Shown here piece after piece: positions 43,601 to 50,680 of a stretch of 64,000 nucleotides of DNA. Below the pieces are notes generated by a model. The model searched no databases, was not told where the DNA came from, and saw only the letters and a list, made by a program, of their open reading frames with translations. How positions within the stretch are numbered: the stretch's first letter is position 1; every line of letters starts with the position of its first letter. The DNA lies in the NCBI GenBank assembly GCA_018824405.1, contig JAHJGO010000024.1:124001-188000 (forward strand). Direction: 5' to 3'. Source of the DNA: Gammaproteobacteria bacterium (GTDB taxonomy: Bacteria; Pseudomonadota; Gammaproteobacteria; Burkholderiales; Sulfuricellaceae). The translations under genes and the position numbers were made by a program.

Positions 43601-44592
43601 GAAAACAGCGCCGTTAATCCGCCCATCACAGACTTCCACCACTCGCCCACCACGGTGTTCCTGCCGATGCTCTCGGCCATCTCGTCCCATGCCTTGGTGA
43701 GGTCGCGTGAAGCTTTGGCCATGCCGCTGTTCATCGCCTTGGCAGTTCCGCCGACCTGATTTCTCACCTCGCCCAGGATGATGGCCTGCGCTGCGGCAAG
43801 CTGATTGGTCTCCGCGAAATACTTGATCTGCTCCTTCTGCGATTCGGAGAATTGCACACCCGACCTGGTTAGCGCAGAAAGTGCCTGCTCCGGTTCGTTG
43901 AGCGCCTTGCCAAGCATCATCACGGAAGAATTCAGATCCTGCCCCAGCATCGCGGAGAGGTCTGCGGCCAGTGCAATGCCTTCAGTAAAAGTGGCTCCCT
44001 GAACGTTTCTGAATGTCAACATGAGAGCGGATGCATTTCGAATGCTCTCGTCGTCGAATTGTGTAGTCTGAGACATGGCGTCCGCCATCTCGTTGATCTG
44101 CAACTTGGTGAGCCCGGCGGCATGCCCAGTCGCCTTGAGTGCGGCTTCGAGCTTGAGTTGCGCCTGTTCCGCCTCTGTTGCCTGGGTAATGGCGCTTTTT
44201 ACCACCACAGCAGCCAGTGCGATCGCTGCCGTTGCCGCCATCTTTGCCAGGCCGATCAGCGCACCGGAAACTTTCTCGATCATGGCCGTCTGCCTCTCGT
44301 AGGCCTCGATCTTGCCGGTCAGGATATTCACCGCGTCCATGTCCGCGCCGGAAACGCCGATGGTCGCCGCCTGGTACATCTTCATCTGGCGCTCAGTCAT
44401 GCCGAGCGTTGCGGCTTCCCGTGTCAGGGATGCGATGTATTTGTCCGCTTCCGAGAGGTCGCCATGAGCGGCTTTGATCTTGTCCAGATTGGCTTTAAGC
44501 GCCTCGCCTTTCTGAATAGCCTGATTCACGCCAGTATTAAATCTGGACGCATCCGCGCTGATATTGATCTTGATGTCGTTTTTATCACTCAT
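40687..44592 (-). CDS. Tail tape measure protein
   Basis: A 1301-residue tail length ruler from the ATG at 44592. Long helical coiled coils (about 30-100 and 400-640) surround a hydrophobic segment near 125-150 (IGLAKMAATAAIALAAVVV). A second hydrophobic stretch lies near 770-790, and the C-terminal end is Gly/Ala-rich with GGYMTPSAEQ and ASGGLADRGWALVGEQGPEL typical of tape measures. A TTG 30 bases upstream is also in frame. By the length rule, about 1300 residues suggests a tail near 195 nm. It is separated from the tail chaperones by a 4.1-kb cargo segment, an unusual split. Confidence 0.88.
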   Translation of the reverse strand: MSDKNDIKINISADASRFNTGVNQAIQKGEALKANLDKIKAAHGDLSEADKYIASLTREAATLGMTERQMKMYQAATIGVSGADMDAVNILTGKIEAYERQTAMIEKVSGALIGLAKMAATAAIALAAVVVKSAITQATEAEQAQLKLEAALKATGHAAGLTKLQINEMADAMSQTTQFDDESIRNASALMLTFRNVQGATFTEGIALAADLSAMLGQDLNSSVMMLGKALNEPEQALSALTRSGVQFSESQKEQIKYFAETNQLAAAQAIILGEVRNQVGGTAKAMNSGMAKASRDLTKAWDEMAESIGRNTVVGEWWKSVMGGLTALFSDIKGAIEGTSSTLYQLAEDTASLLKYIPGMYLYAAALEEMAKAGKSEVQRTSVGKIQGLDAQKAADGAAAQQEAQAIEASNRRIKAAQEELDRAMKASATAAKAYQKDLQGLLNTLDNTSDSVGADFYKNLNMLHKEYEKGGRTLEPYQKRVEALIGKTEFAKNLKKEEIAQEKEMNRALDEAIKQQDEMVKAYDKRMESNERLTDTLQGELDLLGMAERDRAIEVEMRKLSADATEDQANAVKKLAGALYDEKKAHKAIEDAQKAYEKMNDEINRGLTDALMRGWESGKGFAENAIDTIKNMFKTLVLRPTISAVLSPVSSAISAGMGSLGIPGTANAAGSIGGAVNTAGSIYNMSSGVVGNTMSGLTSGATTIGSVLGASGANVMAASTYGTAVGSSQTAMLLAQETGLTASTTGLTGALAAVPVWGWVAAAAALMFLSNDDPTPPSGLLATLNPDPANLPDYKFDRKSGAFSDGAYAESAFGQIGATEAFAYSGESAQKYLDMVASLDNTLATYLSPEAITRVSTELQAKTYGSEGEGWLETALPNMIKDRFTATFAEVNPELTAFLDSFSGTSEEIIAFGGSLLEVDKSLQDTSASTRLFGEVLDWVKIEDAARSGENVVQTFQRLSAEFALTNQIADMMGHDASTAFGSVGLASESARAALISAAGGLDALAAKTTSFFNKYYSDAERQQASARYSLAVVNDGFANMGLTVPSTMAEFRNLAEAQDLSTEAGRSTYLALMDLADAFATVSAAGGAAAVGLGQAANAIITANQSIGGNYVNNNNLAIGQAANAPIYDQALKEVNARSAALVSGTQVQFGTATDPKLNQEVAGWLAGYRTGGYMTPSAEQTQILRNLSLIPAHASGGLADRGWALVGEQGPELVNFSDPGRVYTADQTRAVFSANDEWDYRQTSGASAIDLSALVNELQQLRQELAEAQYAIARNTRDTAKHMERWDSDGMPEVRAA

Positions 44593-44645
44593 GGCGTGAA
44601 AATGCCCTGTTACACAAGACAAATCACTACCAGAAGGACGGCAAT

Positions 44646-44666
44646 AAAAACCCCGCCGAAGCGGGG
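44646..44666 (-). terminator. Terminator copy T1
   Basis: CCCCGC/GCGGGG with TTCG-type loop and five T bases on the minus strand. It follows the gene ending at 44673 and lies just before the tape measure gene. Three nearly identical copies are at 46877, 48037 and 57477. Confidence 0.8.
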
Positions 44667-44672
44667 CAGGGG

Positions 44673-44834
44673 TCAGGTTTGTTTTTTCGGAGGCGGAACA
44701 GCCTTCAATTTCGGCCTGGCTTTTTGGCTCGCCGCCAGTTTGTCGAATGCCGCCCTGATTTCGTCGCCGAAAATGGTGTAGAAATGCAGGGCAAACGGGC
44801 TGACAGTCTTTTTCTCATCCTTCCTGTCTGGCAT
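44673..44834 (-). CDS. Small basic phage protein (53 aa)
   Basis: A 53-residue protein from the ATG at 44834, basic, with a central helix (LHFYTIFGDEIRAAFDKLAASQK) and a lysine/proline tail. It overlaps the previous gene by 20 bases and ends just before terminator T1. No known family. Confidence 0.5.
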   Translation of the reverse strand: MPDRKDEKKTVSPFALHFYTIFGDEIRAAFDKLAASQKARPKLKAVPPPKKQT

Positions 44835-45024
44835 GGCGAACCTCCTCCAGCACAAGATGCGAAGCCGCCCGCGCCTGATCGATCTTGTCCTGGATCGGTT
44901 GCAACAGAAAGAACAGCTCGTCAGGATCGACCGTTTCCGCTCCGCTGGTCAGAAGGCACATGAAGGCATCGAACGCCTTGCACGCTTCGTCCAGGTTGGT
45001 TTCCACCTCAAGCGCCGCGTTCAT
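44815..45024 (-). CDS. Small acidic helical phage protein (69 aa)
   Basis: A 69-residue acidic protein, all helix by pattern (NLDEACKAFDAFMCLLTS and LQPIQDKIDQARAASHLVLEEV). It starts after a GGGAGAG site and overlaps both neighbours by 17 and 20 bases. It resembles small host-interaction proteins carried with BRO-N genes, but there is no named family. Confidence 0.5.
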   Translation of the reverse strand: MNAALEVETNLDEACKAFDAFMCLLTSGAETVDPDELFFLLQPIQDKIDQARAASHLVLEEVRHARQEG

Positions 45025-45223
45025 GTTCGGCTCTCCCTTCCAGCTCGCACATCAGGAAGCGCAGCGCGTGAACCTCTGCCAGCCGTCTGCTCAGTTCGCC
45101 TCCTTCAAGAAGATTGCGCGCCGTCGTCATGACCGCGTGCTGGTAATCCGATCTATTGAACGGAATCGGTGTGTTGCGGATATGCTCGATGGTCCGGTCA
45201 AGAATTGGATAATAGGTTCTCAT
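45008..45223 (-). CDS. Small phage protein (71 aa)
   Basis: A 71-residue helical protein (MRTYYPILDRTIEHIRNTPIPF start, then ELSRRLAEVHALRFLMCELEGR). It starts one base after the BRO-N gene ends, on the same strand, so the two are probably cotranscribed. No family is recognised. Confidence 0.5.
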   Translation of the reverse strand: MRTYYPILDRTIEHIRNTPIPFNRSDYQHAVMTTARNLLEGGELSRRLAEVHALRFLMCELEGRAEHERGA

Positions 45224-45224
45224 C

Positions 45225-45779
45225 TCACACCCCCGGCAATGCTTGCTGCGGTTCGTCCTTGCCGATCTCGCCGATCTGCGGCACCGGCAAGCCGATCAGG
45301 CCGGAGACGTGGCGCACTTGCTGGTGCAGCGCGCGGCGCATGCCCGGCGCGGTTTCCGCCTTCAGCTCCTTGAGCAGGGAAATGCGCAGGCGGTGGCTGG
45401 CGATCTGCTGCGGGATCGTCATGGGGCGGGATTCTCGCGGCACGGTGCGGCCTTCCAGCACGTCCAGTACCCACTTGCGGAATTCCTTGGCCTTCTCGGT
45501 GCGCGCCAGCATGCCGATCAGGTAGCAGCCGCGCGGGGAGAAGATGCGGACTTGTTGGCGGCCTCCGGCGGTTTCGAGTTCGACGGTCTGAACCATCTCG
45601 TCGCTGAATTCGTCAGTGTTGCGTTCGTAGAGTTTTCCAATGTCGCTGGCTGGGTTTTGGTAGCCCAAGGCCTGGGCAACCTGCCCACCCCTTAGCCATG
45701 GAATGTTGTGGATATCCACAACGTCGAACTCGGTTTCATTGAAGATGAGCACGGATGTGCTCGATTGGTTTTCGGACAT
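45225..45779 (-). CDS. BRO-N domain antirepressor-like protein
   Basis: A 184-residue protein. The BRO-N domain (about 10-115) shows FNETEFDVVDIHNIPWLRGGQVAQALGYQNPASDIGKLY and the RIFSPRGCYLIGMLARTEKAKEFRKWVLDVL block. The C-terminal part is helical. BRO-N proteins bind DNA and often act as phage antirepressors or host-takeover factors. It heads a four-gene set ending at terminator T1. A long structured leader (45780-46048) lies upstream. Confidence 0.82.
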   Translation of the reverse strand: MSENQSSTSVLIFNETEFDVVDIHNIPWLRGGQVAQALGYQNPASDIGKLYERNTDEFSDEMVQTVELETAGGRQQVRIFSPRGCYLIGMLARTEKAKEFRKWVLDVLEGRTVPRESRPMTIPQQIASHRLRISLLKELKAETAPGMRRALHQQVRHVSGLIGLPVPQIGEIGKDEPQQALPGV

Positions 45780-46048
45780 GATGTCCTCCTATGCTTGATA
45801 TTGAGTCAATTGCCCGTGAGGGCGGCCGGGGGCTCAATACTGGGCATAGGTCCAGCGGGCGTATTCCCTGCCGAAGCAGGTATTGTATTAGCCTCACACC
45901 CGGCCATTGATTACGTCGTTTGGCGACGCGAATGATGGACGTAAAAAAACCGCTGGCTTTCGGGTGCGGGTATCCGCCTATACTTTGGAGTATTGAGCTC
46001 CACTCGCTTTCGCGAGCACAGGTAGATTAAGGCCGGGTTATTTAAATG
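45780..46048 (-). promoter_or_regulatory. Structured leader region upstream of the BRO-N gene
   Basis: No gene is seen. The stretch has several hairpin-forming segments: TACCTGC/GCAGGGAATA around 45865-45890, GTCGTTTGG/GACGCGAAT near 45917-45932, and a short CTCGCTTTCGCGAG hairpin at 46003-46016. Such leaders may fold as a regulatory RNA controlling the antirepressor. No riboswitch class is recognised. Confidence 0.45.
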
Positions 46049-46819
46049 TCAAGTTTCTTCTGGCGGTGGGAGCTTCTTCGTGGGCTTCTTCTTTTCCTGT
46101 TCTAACGTAACCACACCTTCTAGGTCTTCGATTTTATTGCTTAGCCAGTCTATTACTTCGCGTTGCTGCTCATCCGGAATATTGTCATTTATTGCAGAGT
46201 AGTAGGCGTCCTTGAAATATTCCAATGCCTTTTTCTTGTTTCCCTTGAATTCGAATCGCTTGGCTTTTTCGATAAAATCATCAATTTCCACCTGTGCAAT
46301 GTAGCTTCTGATTCTGGGGATGTGTTCCTTCAACCGTGCCGCGTCTGCGACTCCCTCCTGAATTCCGTTTTCTAAAAGCTGCAAGGATTCTGTCGCGTAC
46401 TTCTGTTTTGTGGAAACCGCCACCGCTGCCTCTGCCTTTTCTGATAGATGCCTGACACGGAAAAGCAAGTAACGAGTCTGACAGTCTCGCTTCATCGCTG
46501 GGAGCTGCGCCTTTATCTTGAGAGCAAAGGAATGTCCGGCATCGGCTTTCAGGATGTTATTTACCTCTCGCTCTATTTTTTCAGGGTGATACCCGAAAAT
46601 CCATTCTTCGTGCGCATTTTCAAGCTCAATGAGATATTGATTGATGCTCAGGACACAAGACTGAATATATTGCGGCGTGTATTGGGTATCGTAAACCGTG
46701 CTAACCCTAACAGTGATACCTGGGCGAACGTCAGGCTTATGTTCGGCACCCGTCTTTGTTAACTTTCGATAGATGTAATATCCCACCAAGGCCATCACCA
46801 GCCACCCGATAAAACCCAT
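46049..46819 (-). CDS. Membrane-anchored phage cargo protein (256 aa)
   Basis: A 256-residue protein. Residues 1-19 form a membrane anchor (FIGWLVMALVGYYIY), followed by a cytoplasmic helical domain with TPR-like helices (about 180-225: DDFIEKAKRFEFKGNKKKALEYFKDAYY) and a basic Pro/Lys tail. It has AT-rich composition compared with the structural genes, fitting later acquisition. It lies between terminators and is probably an independent lysogenic gene, perhaps for superinfection exclusion; that is inferred. Confidence 0.6.
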   Translation of the reverse strand: MGFIGWLVMALVGYYIYRKLTKTGAEHKPDVRPGITVRVSTVYDTQYTPQYIQSCVLSINQYLIELENAHEEWIFGYHPEKIEREVNNILKADAGHSFALKIKAQLPAMKRDCQTRYLLFRVRHLSEKAEAAVAVSTKQKYATESLQLLENGIQEGVADAARLKEHIPRIRSYIAQVEIDDFIEKAKRFEFKGNKKKALEYFKDAYYSAINDNIPDEQQREVIDWLSNKIEDLEGVVTLEQEKKKPTKKLPPPEET

Positions 46820-46845
46820 TCCAATCCCCCTTTATGTCATGGGGA

Positions 46846-46899
46846 TTCTATGACGATTAACTTCGCTTTACAAACAAAAACCCCGCCGAAGCGGGGTGT
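46846..46899. repeat. 54-bp direct repeat, left copy (flanks hicAB)
   Basis: It matches 48006-48059 with a single mismatch (C versus T). It starts ATTCTATGACGATTAACTT and ends with terminator T2. The pair brackets the HicAB module. Confidence 0.9.
46877..46897 (-). terminator. Terminator copy T2
   Basis: The same CCCCGC/GCGGGG hairpin with a T-run as T1, on the minus strand, ending the HicAB-associated operon. Confidence 0.8.
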
Positions 46900-46919
46900 T
46901 TATATGCGTGATTTTGACC

Positions 46920-47219
46920 TCAGACTTCTTGGCTTTCTTTCTTTTTCCGCGGCTTCCTGGCTGATGTAAGCTTGGCCGCGTCTACGGTATTCGGGCCTAA
47001 TTTATCGGATGCGATCAAGCCTATTTTTGAAACGCCGACCATCGCGCCAGGGAGCAATGCATCTGAAGTCGGTCCGACAGCACCAACCCCGACCTGAAAT
47101 TCAATCACCAGATTGAATAGGCCTTCATGCAGTTTGCTCTCCTTAACCAGTATCTCTGTGATCTCCCGCAGGGAGTACGATATTTTCGGATTGTTTACCT
47201 GATCATTGAACTGTTGCAT
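46920..47219 (-). CDS. Third gene of the HicAB module (99 aa), unknown
   Basis: A 99-residue protein: an N-terminal helix pair (ISYSLREITEILVKESKLHEGLFNLVIEFQVGVGAVGP) followed by a Gly-rich turn and a basic Lys-rich tail (ARKPRKKKESQEV). It overlaps hicB by 17 bases and ends just before T2. Its partnership with HicAB is shown only by position; it could be an extra regulator. Confidence 0.6.
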   Translation of the reverse strand: MQQFNDQVNNPKISYSLREITEILVKESKLHEGLFNLVIEFQVGVGAVGPTSDALLPGAMVGVSKIGLIASDKLGPNTVDAAKLTSARKPRKKKESQEV

Positions 47220-47673
47220 TGGCCGACTCCCATACTGGCATTCCAGCTAACATAGGCTCAAACGCGCCGGTTTTCCCGGAATCGGTGCTCAGCGTAACGA
47301 TGTGCTGGTGGACGTGTTCAACCTTTTGGGCGCCATTTTTGGTAACAGCGTCGCGTATAGCTAAGGTGACAAACTCATTCAGTTTTACACCCCGCGCACG
47401 TGCTGCGTGAGCAGCCTGGCGGTGCAGATCTGGTCCGATCCGCACATTGAATGTTCCGCTATACGGTTTTACAGCCGGTTTTCCACTGCGCTCACAAAGT
47501 GCGATATATCGATCGACGGCACCCTCAAACGCCTCCTGAATGCCAGACACACTTTCTGCTTCGTAAGTCACTATGTCGTCGATAAACAGAATTCTTCCAT
47601 GCAAGCATCCATCTTCGATGCTTACTTCAACCGATCCAGTATATTCATTGTATGAAAGGTCATTATTTGCCAT
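47203..47673 (-). CDS. hicB: HicB-family antitoxin
   Basis: A 156-residue antitoxin from the ATG one base after the hicA stop. The HicB fold (YTGSVEVSIEDGCLHGRILFIDDIVTYEAESVSGIQEAFEGAVDRYIALC) covers about 10-70. A C-terminal Arc-like ribbon-helix-helix (TFNVRIGPDLHRQAAHAARARGVKLNEFVTLAIRDAV) would bind the operator. HicB neutralises HicA and represses its own promoter. It overlaps the third gene by 17 bases. Confidence 0.85.
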   Translation of the reverse strand: MANNDLSYNEYTGSVEVSIEDGCLHGRILFIDDIVTYEAESVSGIQEAFEGAVDRYIALCERSGKPAVKPYSGTFNVRIGPDLHRQAAHAARARGVKLNEFVTLAIRDAVTKNGAQKVEHVHQHIVTLSTDSGKTGAFEPMLAGMPVWESANATVQ

Positions 47674-47674
47674 T

Positions 47675-47947
47675 TCAATCGCCCCCCGACTCACCCACTT
47701 GATCAAGTGCTTCGATCGCGGCGCGCACTTGATAAACCTTCAAAATTCCGCTTGGATGGGTTTTCGATATTGTTAGCCGAAAACCGCTTGTGTGCTCGAA
47801 ACAATAGTGCGAACCACCGTCGCACTCTTCCTTGAATCCTGCGCTCCGCATGACCGTCAGCAGATCGTTCCAAGAAAAATCACGTGGGATTGGAACGGCG
47901 CGCAGCTTGTTTTGCAGCTTCACTTTTTTCGACACGTGATTATCCAT
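47675..47947 (-). CDS. hicA: HicA-family mRNA interferase toxin
   Basis: A 90-residue toxin. A HicA dsRBD-like fold follows an N-terminal extension; the catalytic His lies in DGGSHYCF (His47). HicA cleaves mRNA and is neutralised by HicB. hicA precedes hicB with one base between the stop and the hicB start, the common order. The module with a third gene is enclosed by 54-bp direct repeats, so it may have entered as a unit. Confidence 0.85.
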   Translation of the reverse strand: MDNHVSKKVKLQNKLRAVPIPRDFSWNDLLTVMRSAGFKEECDGGSHYCFEHTSGFRLTISKTHPSGILKVYQVRAAIEALDQVGESGGD

Positions 47948-48005
47948 TTAAGTTCGATGTATTGCAACTAAAGCTTAGTTGCAATATGCACGCATTACGC
48001 CTTTT

Positions 48006-48059
48006 ATTCTATGACGATTAACTTTGCTTTACAAACAAAAACCCCGCCGAAGCGGGGTG
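48006..48059. repeat. 54-bp direct repeat, right copy
   Basis: It matches 46846-46899 with one mismatch and also ends in a terminator (T3). The pair encloses about 1.1 kb. Confidence 0.9.
48037..48057 (-). terminator. Terminator copy T3
   Basis: The same hairpin as T1/T2 on the minus strand. No minus-strand gene precedes it here, so it would stop late transcripts arriving from the right before the HicAB module. Confidence 0.75.
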
Positions 48060-48148
48060 ATTTCGCCTAATTCATTACCCTATGTTTCCCCAAAAATAAG
48101 CACAAATATATCGCGTATAATCCAGCAAAACAATGACAAAGAGATTTC

Positions 48149-48529
48149 ATGGCAATTACTTTTCATCCGAGACCTGGAACTATTCTAGTGTGTGATTTCC
48201 GCGGCTTTATCGCCCCGGAAATGGTCAAGCTTCGGCCTGTTGTGGTAATTTCACCACACCATATTTCTCGCCCTGGACTTTACACTGTGATCCCGTTGAG
48301 TCAAACAGAGCCAATTCCGCTTGAGCCTTATCACGTACATTTCCCGCACACCCCTGTGCCTGGGGAGCGTGGCCCCTGTTGGGCAAAATGCGATATGGTG
48401 GTATCTGTAGCAGCGGAACGATTAGACCGAAAAAAGATCGGACGTGGAGACTACCGCGTTGTAAACATCAAACAAGATGAGCTTGATGCGATTCTGGCTG
48501 GTGTAAAATACGCTCTTGGCATCAAGTAG
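48149..48529 (+). CDS. PemK/MazF-like type II toxin, stand-alone
   Basis: A 126-residue protein with the PemK/MazF opening pattern (PGTILVCDFRGF then KLRPVVVISP), a TVIPLSQTE strand, and a C-terminal RLDRKKIGRG. It is on the plus strand, against the late operon, with its own GAGATTT start region and a strong terminator downstream. No antitoxin gene is adjacent. It may be a toxin whose antitoxin is elsewhere, or a MazF relative used by the phage. Confidence 0.75.
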   Translation: MAITFHPRPGTILVCDFRGFIAPEMVKLRPVVVISPHHISRPGLYTVIPLSQTEPIPLEPYHVHFPHTPVPGERGPCWAKCDMVVSVAAERLDRKKIGRGDYRVVNIKQDELDAILAGVKYALGIK

Positions 48530-48684
48530 CCATTAAAATTATCTATTAAACAACATGTTTTTTTAGCATACAATTGCAAGTGTTCCCGCTAGTCGGGCTT
48601 GCGAACCTCCGCCGGTATCAATGGTGGAGTAGGCGTAGGGAATGTCGATGACAAGATACCCGACGCCTCGATAGCTTTGTGTCC

Positions 48685-48720
48685 AAACGCCACACCCAAG
48701 GGTGTGGCGTTTGTTTTTGT
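48685..48720 (+). terminator. Intrinsic terminator after the PemK/MazF-like gene
   Basis: AACGCCACACCC and GGTGTGGCGTT form an 11-base-pair stem, followed by TGTTTTTG on the plus strand. Confidence 0.85.
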
Positions 48721-48726
48721 GCCTTT

Positions 48727-48984
48727 CTATTCCTTCGCGGTCTGTTTGCTGCGCTCCTCCATCACGGTCGATTCGATTACCTGCAGCAGCTCCAGCGCCC
48801 AATCCAGATCCCAGCCGTAATGCTCTATCAGCTTGATGGCCGGGTTGTAGTCCAGGCCTTCGTGCCCTTTGAAGCTGAACCGCCACTGGGTTCTGACGCG
48901 CTCGAAGAGCCGCCAGATTTCATTCTCCCATTCCAGTTCCGGCGGCAGGTCTGCCGAGTCGATCTCTCGCCCGGCCTTCTGCAT
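48727..48984 (-). CDS. Tail assembly chaperone, frameshift extension (DUF1799-like)
   Basis: An 85-residue frame with the DUF1799-like pattern ELEWENEIWRLFERVRTQWR. It continues without a stop upstream into codons that overlap the preceding gene's end, in the -1 frame. The real product is therefore probably the C-terminal part of a 219-residue G-T fusion (115 residues in frame 0 plus 104 in frame -1). An internal ATG at 48984 could also start a short separate protein. Confidence 0.8.
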   Translation of the reverse strand: MQKAGREIDSADLPPELEWENEIWRLFERVRTQWRFSFKGHEGLDYNPAIKLIEHYGWDLDWALELLQVIESTVMEERSKQTAKE

Positions 48985-49034
48985 CTCCCTGACGTACCCC
49001 CACCCGGTGGAAAAATCCCACCGGGCGCGGGCGA

Positions 49035-49385
49035 TCAGGCGTTTTTTGCTGCGGTGGTCTCGTCGTTGAGGTAGCGGTCGAAGTTCATGGACTCGTCGAT
49101 CAGGAAGGGCACGACGTGAAAGGCCAGGTTCTCTCCGAAGGTGTAGCGGTTTTCATCGCTGCATTCGATCTCGCCGTTTTCGTCGCCCACGCCTTCCCAG
49201 TCCACGATGATGTATTTGGCGGCGTTCCCGGCCATGGTGATGGCATCGATGCCGCCTTTCTTGTCGTGGCTCTTCTTCTGCAGCTCCTGGTATTTGCGCG
49301 GGGTGAGCGGGCGCAGGGTGAATTTGGCCCCGCTCTCGTGATGGGTGACGGTGATGGTTTTTTCGCTTTGGCGAATGTTCAGCAT
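49035..49385 (-). CDS. Tail assembly chaperone (G-like)
   Basis: A 116-residue protein (MLNIRQSEKTITVTHHESGAKFTLRPLTPRKYQEL start). It lies between the tail tube gene and the tape measure in transcription order, the place of lambda G/GT. The last codons hold the slippery heptamer A AAA AAC, so a fraction of ribosomes would shift to -1 and add the DUF1799-like tail. Chaperones of this kind coat the tape measure during tail assembly. Confidence 0.85.
   Translation of the reverse strand: MLNIRQSEKTITVTHHESGAKFTLRPLTPRKYQELQKKSHDKKGGIDAITMAGNAAKYIIVDWEGVGDENGEIECSDENRYTFGENLAFHVVPFLIDESMNFDRYLNDETTAAKNA
49041..49047 (-). promoter_or_regulatory. -1 ribosomal frameshift slippery site
   Basis: On the minus strand A AAA AAC lies in the correct phase (codons AAA AAC at the end of frame 0), 3 bases before the GCC TGA end. 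After slippage the -1 frame is open for 104 more codons, to 48727. Confidence 0.85.
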
Positions 49386-49413
49386 GATGTTTCCTTTTTC
49401 ATTGGTTCAATCT

Positions 49414-49433
49414 CCTCCCCTGAAAAGGGGAGG
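49414..49433. other. G-rich hairpin between tail genes
   Basis: CCTCCCC/GGGGAGG hairpin followed by a GGGAGGGG tract. A related structure is at 54743-54780. It lies in the 65-base gap between the tail tube and chaperone genes and may set their transcript ratio. Confidence 0.5.
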
Positions 49434-49450
49434 ATGGGAGGGGTTATGGC

Positions 49451-50674
49451 TTAGTAGCTCGCCACGTCGTTGGTCAGCAGGCACAGCGGCAGGCGCCCGG
49501 ATACATCGCAGTGCGCGTTCCATTGCAGCGAGGCGCTGAGCCCGCTTTTGCCTTCCTTGGGGATCACTTTCTCGATCAGTTCGACGAAAGGCAGATCCCA
49601 CACCAGGCTGAAGATGCCTGCGCCTGAGTCGGCCTGGGAGATCAGGCGCATCCGGGTCGAGGTCGAGGCCCGCGCCAGCGCGTAGGAGCCTGCGCCGTCG
49701 AAGACGGTATTAACCGAGCCGGAGAGCATGACTTCGCCCTGGTCGATCAGTCCGTAGCCTTCCATTCCGTCTGCCAGCGGCACGCCTTTCATGCCGTTGT
49801 CGATCGCGAAATCTCCGCCGATCACCTGGCCGAGCGAGGTATTCACCCCGTTGGTGATCGCGCCGCCGGATCCGCAGGCGCGCAGTGAGTTGTAGCTGGT
49901 GGGCGCGGCATCCCATACGCTGTTTTTTTCGCTTTCCGCTCCGGCGATGATGTCCAGGCTGATGTTCTGATCCTGGCTGACCAGGTCGTAAGACAGCTTG
50001 TTCACCTTCGCGCCCAGGGTGCGGTAGAACTTGGTGATGTCGGCATGGCCGATTTCCAGCAGGGCGGATGGGCGGTCGTTCAGATCGAGCGGGTAGGCGT
50101 GCGTCTTGAGTGTGGCAGAGACGGCAATGTCCGCATCGGACTTGTCCACGCCGGGCAATGCCGCCACGTCCACGGTGACGTGGATGCTATGTAGCGCCGT
50201 GCTGGATTGCAAAGTGAAGTAACCGCCTGCCGAGACATCTACCGGCGTGCCCGGCGTGCCGTCGCCCTGTGCCATCCATGAAAGCGTCTTGCCGGTGAAG
50301 GTGAAGGCCAGCGTGCCGTTGCCTGCGGTTGTGCCGGACTCGGCATAGTTCACCGTCACGCCGGTGATATTGGTCGGCTGCTTTGTCACTGCCGCGTGCG
50401 TTGTCGGCACGCCGAGCGCCAGCATCAGCCAGAAACCCACCGAGCGAAGATCCAGAATCGCCTTGATATTGCCTTCCACCGTGGCGTCGCCGCAGCCGGA
50501 CTTGCCCGGCAGGGGTGAGGACGAAATGGAAGGGTCCTTGGTTTTCTTCGGGTCGCGCCCGAGGTTGTAGCTGGTGAACGGGAGCTTGAACGCTCCGGGT
50601 ACCGCCGGTTCCGTCCGGAAAGCGGCTTCCTTCTGGAACAGCACCTGCATCAATGCGCCTTTGGCTTGAGCCAT
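49451..50674 (-). CDS. Major tail tube protein
   Basis: A 407-residue virion protein with the tail tube pattern: an opening KGALMQVLFQKEAAFRTEP, FKLPFTSYNLGRDPKKTKDPSISSSPLPGKSG, and a long beta-rich body. An inserted Ig-like domain (about 105-190) appears between tube strands, as in some siphophages. It precedes the chaperones and follows the lysis cassette in transcription order. Confidence 0.78.
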   Translation of the reverse strand: MAQAKGALMQVLFQKEAAFRTEPAVPGAFKLPFTSYNLGRDPKKTKDPSISSSPLPGKSGCGDATVEGNIKAILDLRSVGFWLMLALGVPTTHAAVTKQPTNITGVTVNYAESGTTAGNGTLAFTFTGKTLSWMAQGDGTPGTPVDVSAGGYFTLQSSTALHSIHVTVDVAALPGVDKSDADIAVSATLKTHAYPLDLNDRPSALLEIGHADITKFYRTLGAKVNKLSYDLVSQDQNISLDIIAGAESEKNSVWDAAPTSYNSLRACGSGGAITNGVNTSLGQVIGGDFAIDNGMKGVPLADGMEGYGLIDQGEVMLSGSVNTVFDGAGSYALARASTSTRMRLISQADSGAGIFSLVWDLPFVELIEKVIPKEGKSGLSASLQWNAHCDVSGRLPLCLLTNDVASY

Positions 50675-50680
50675 GATCTT

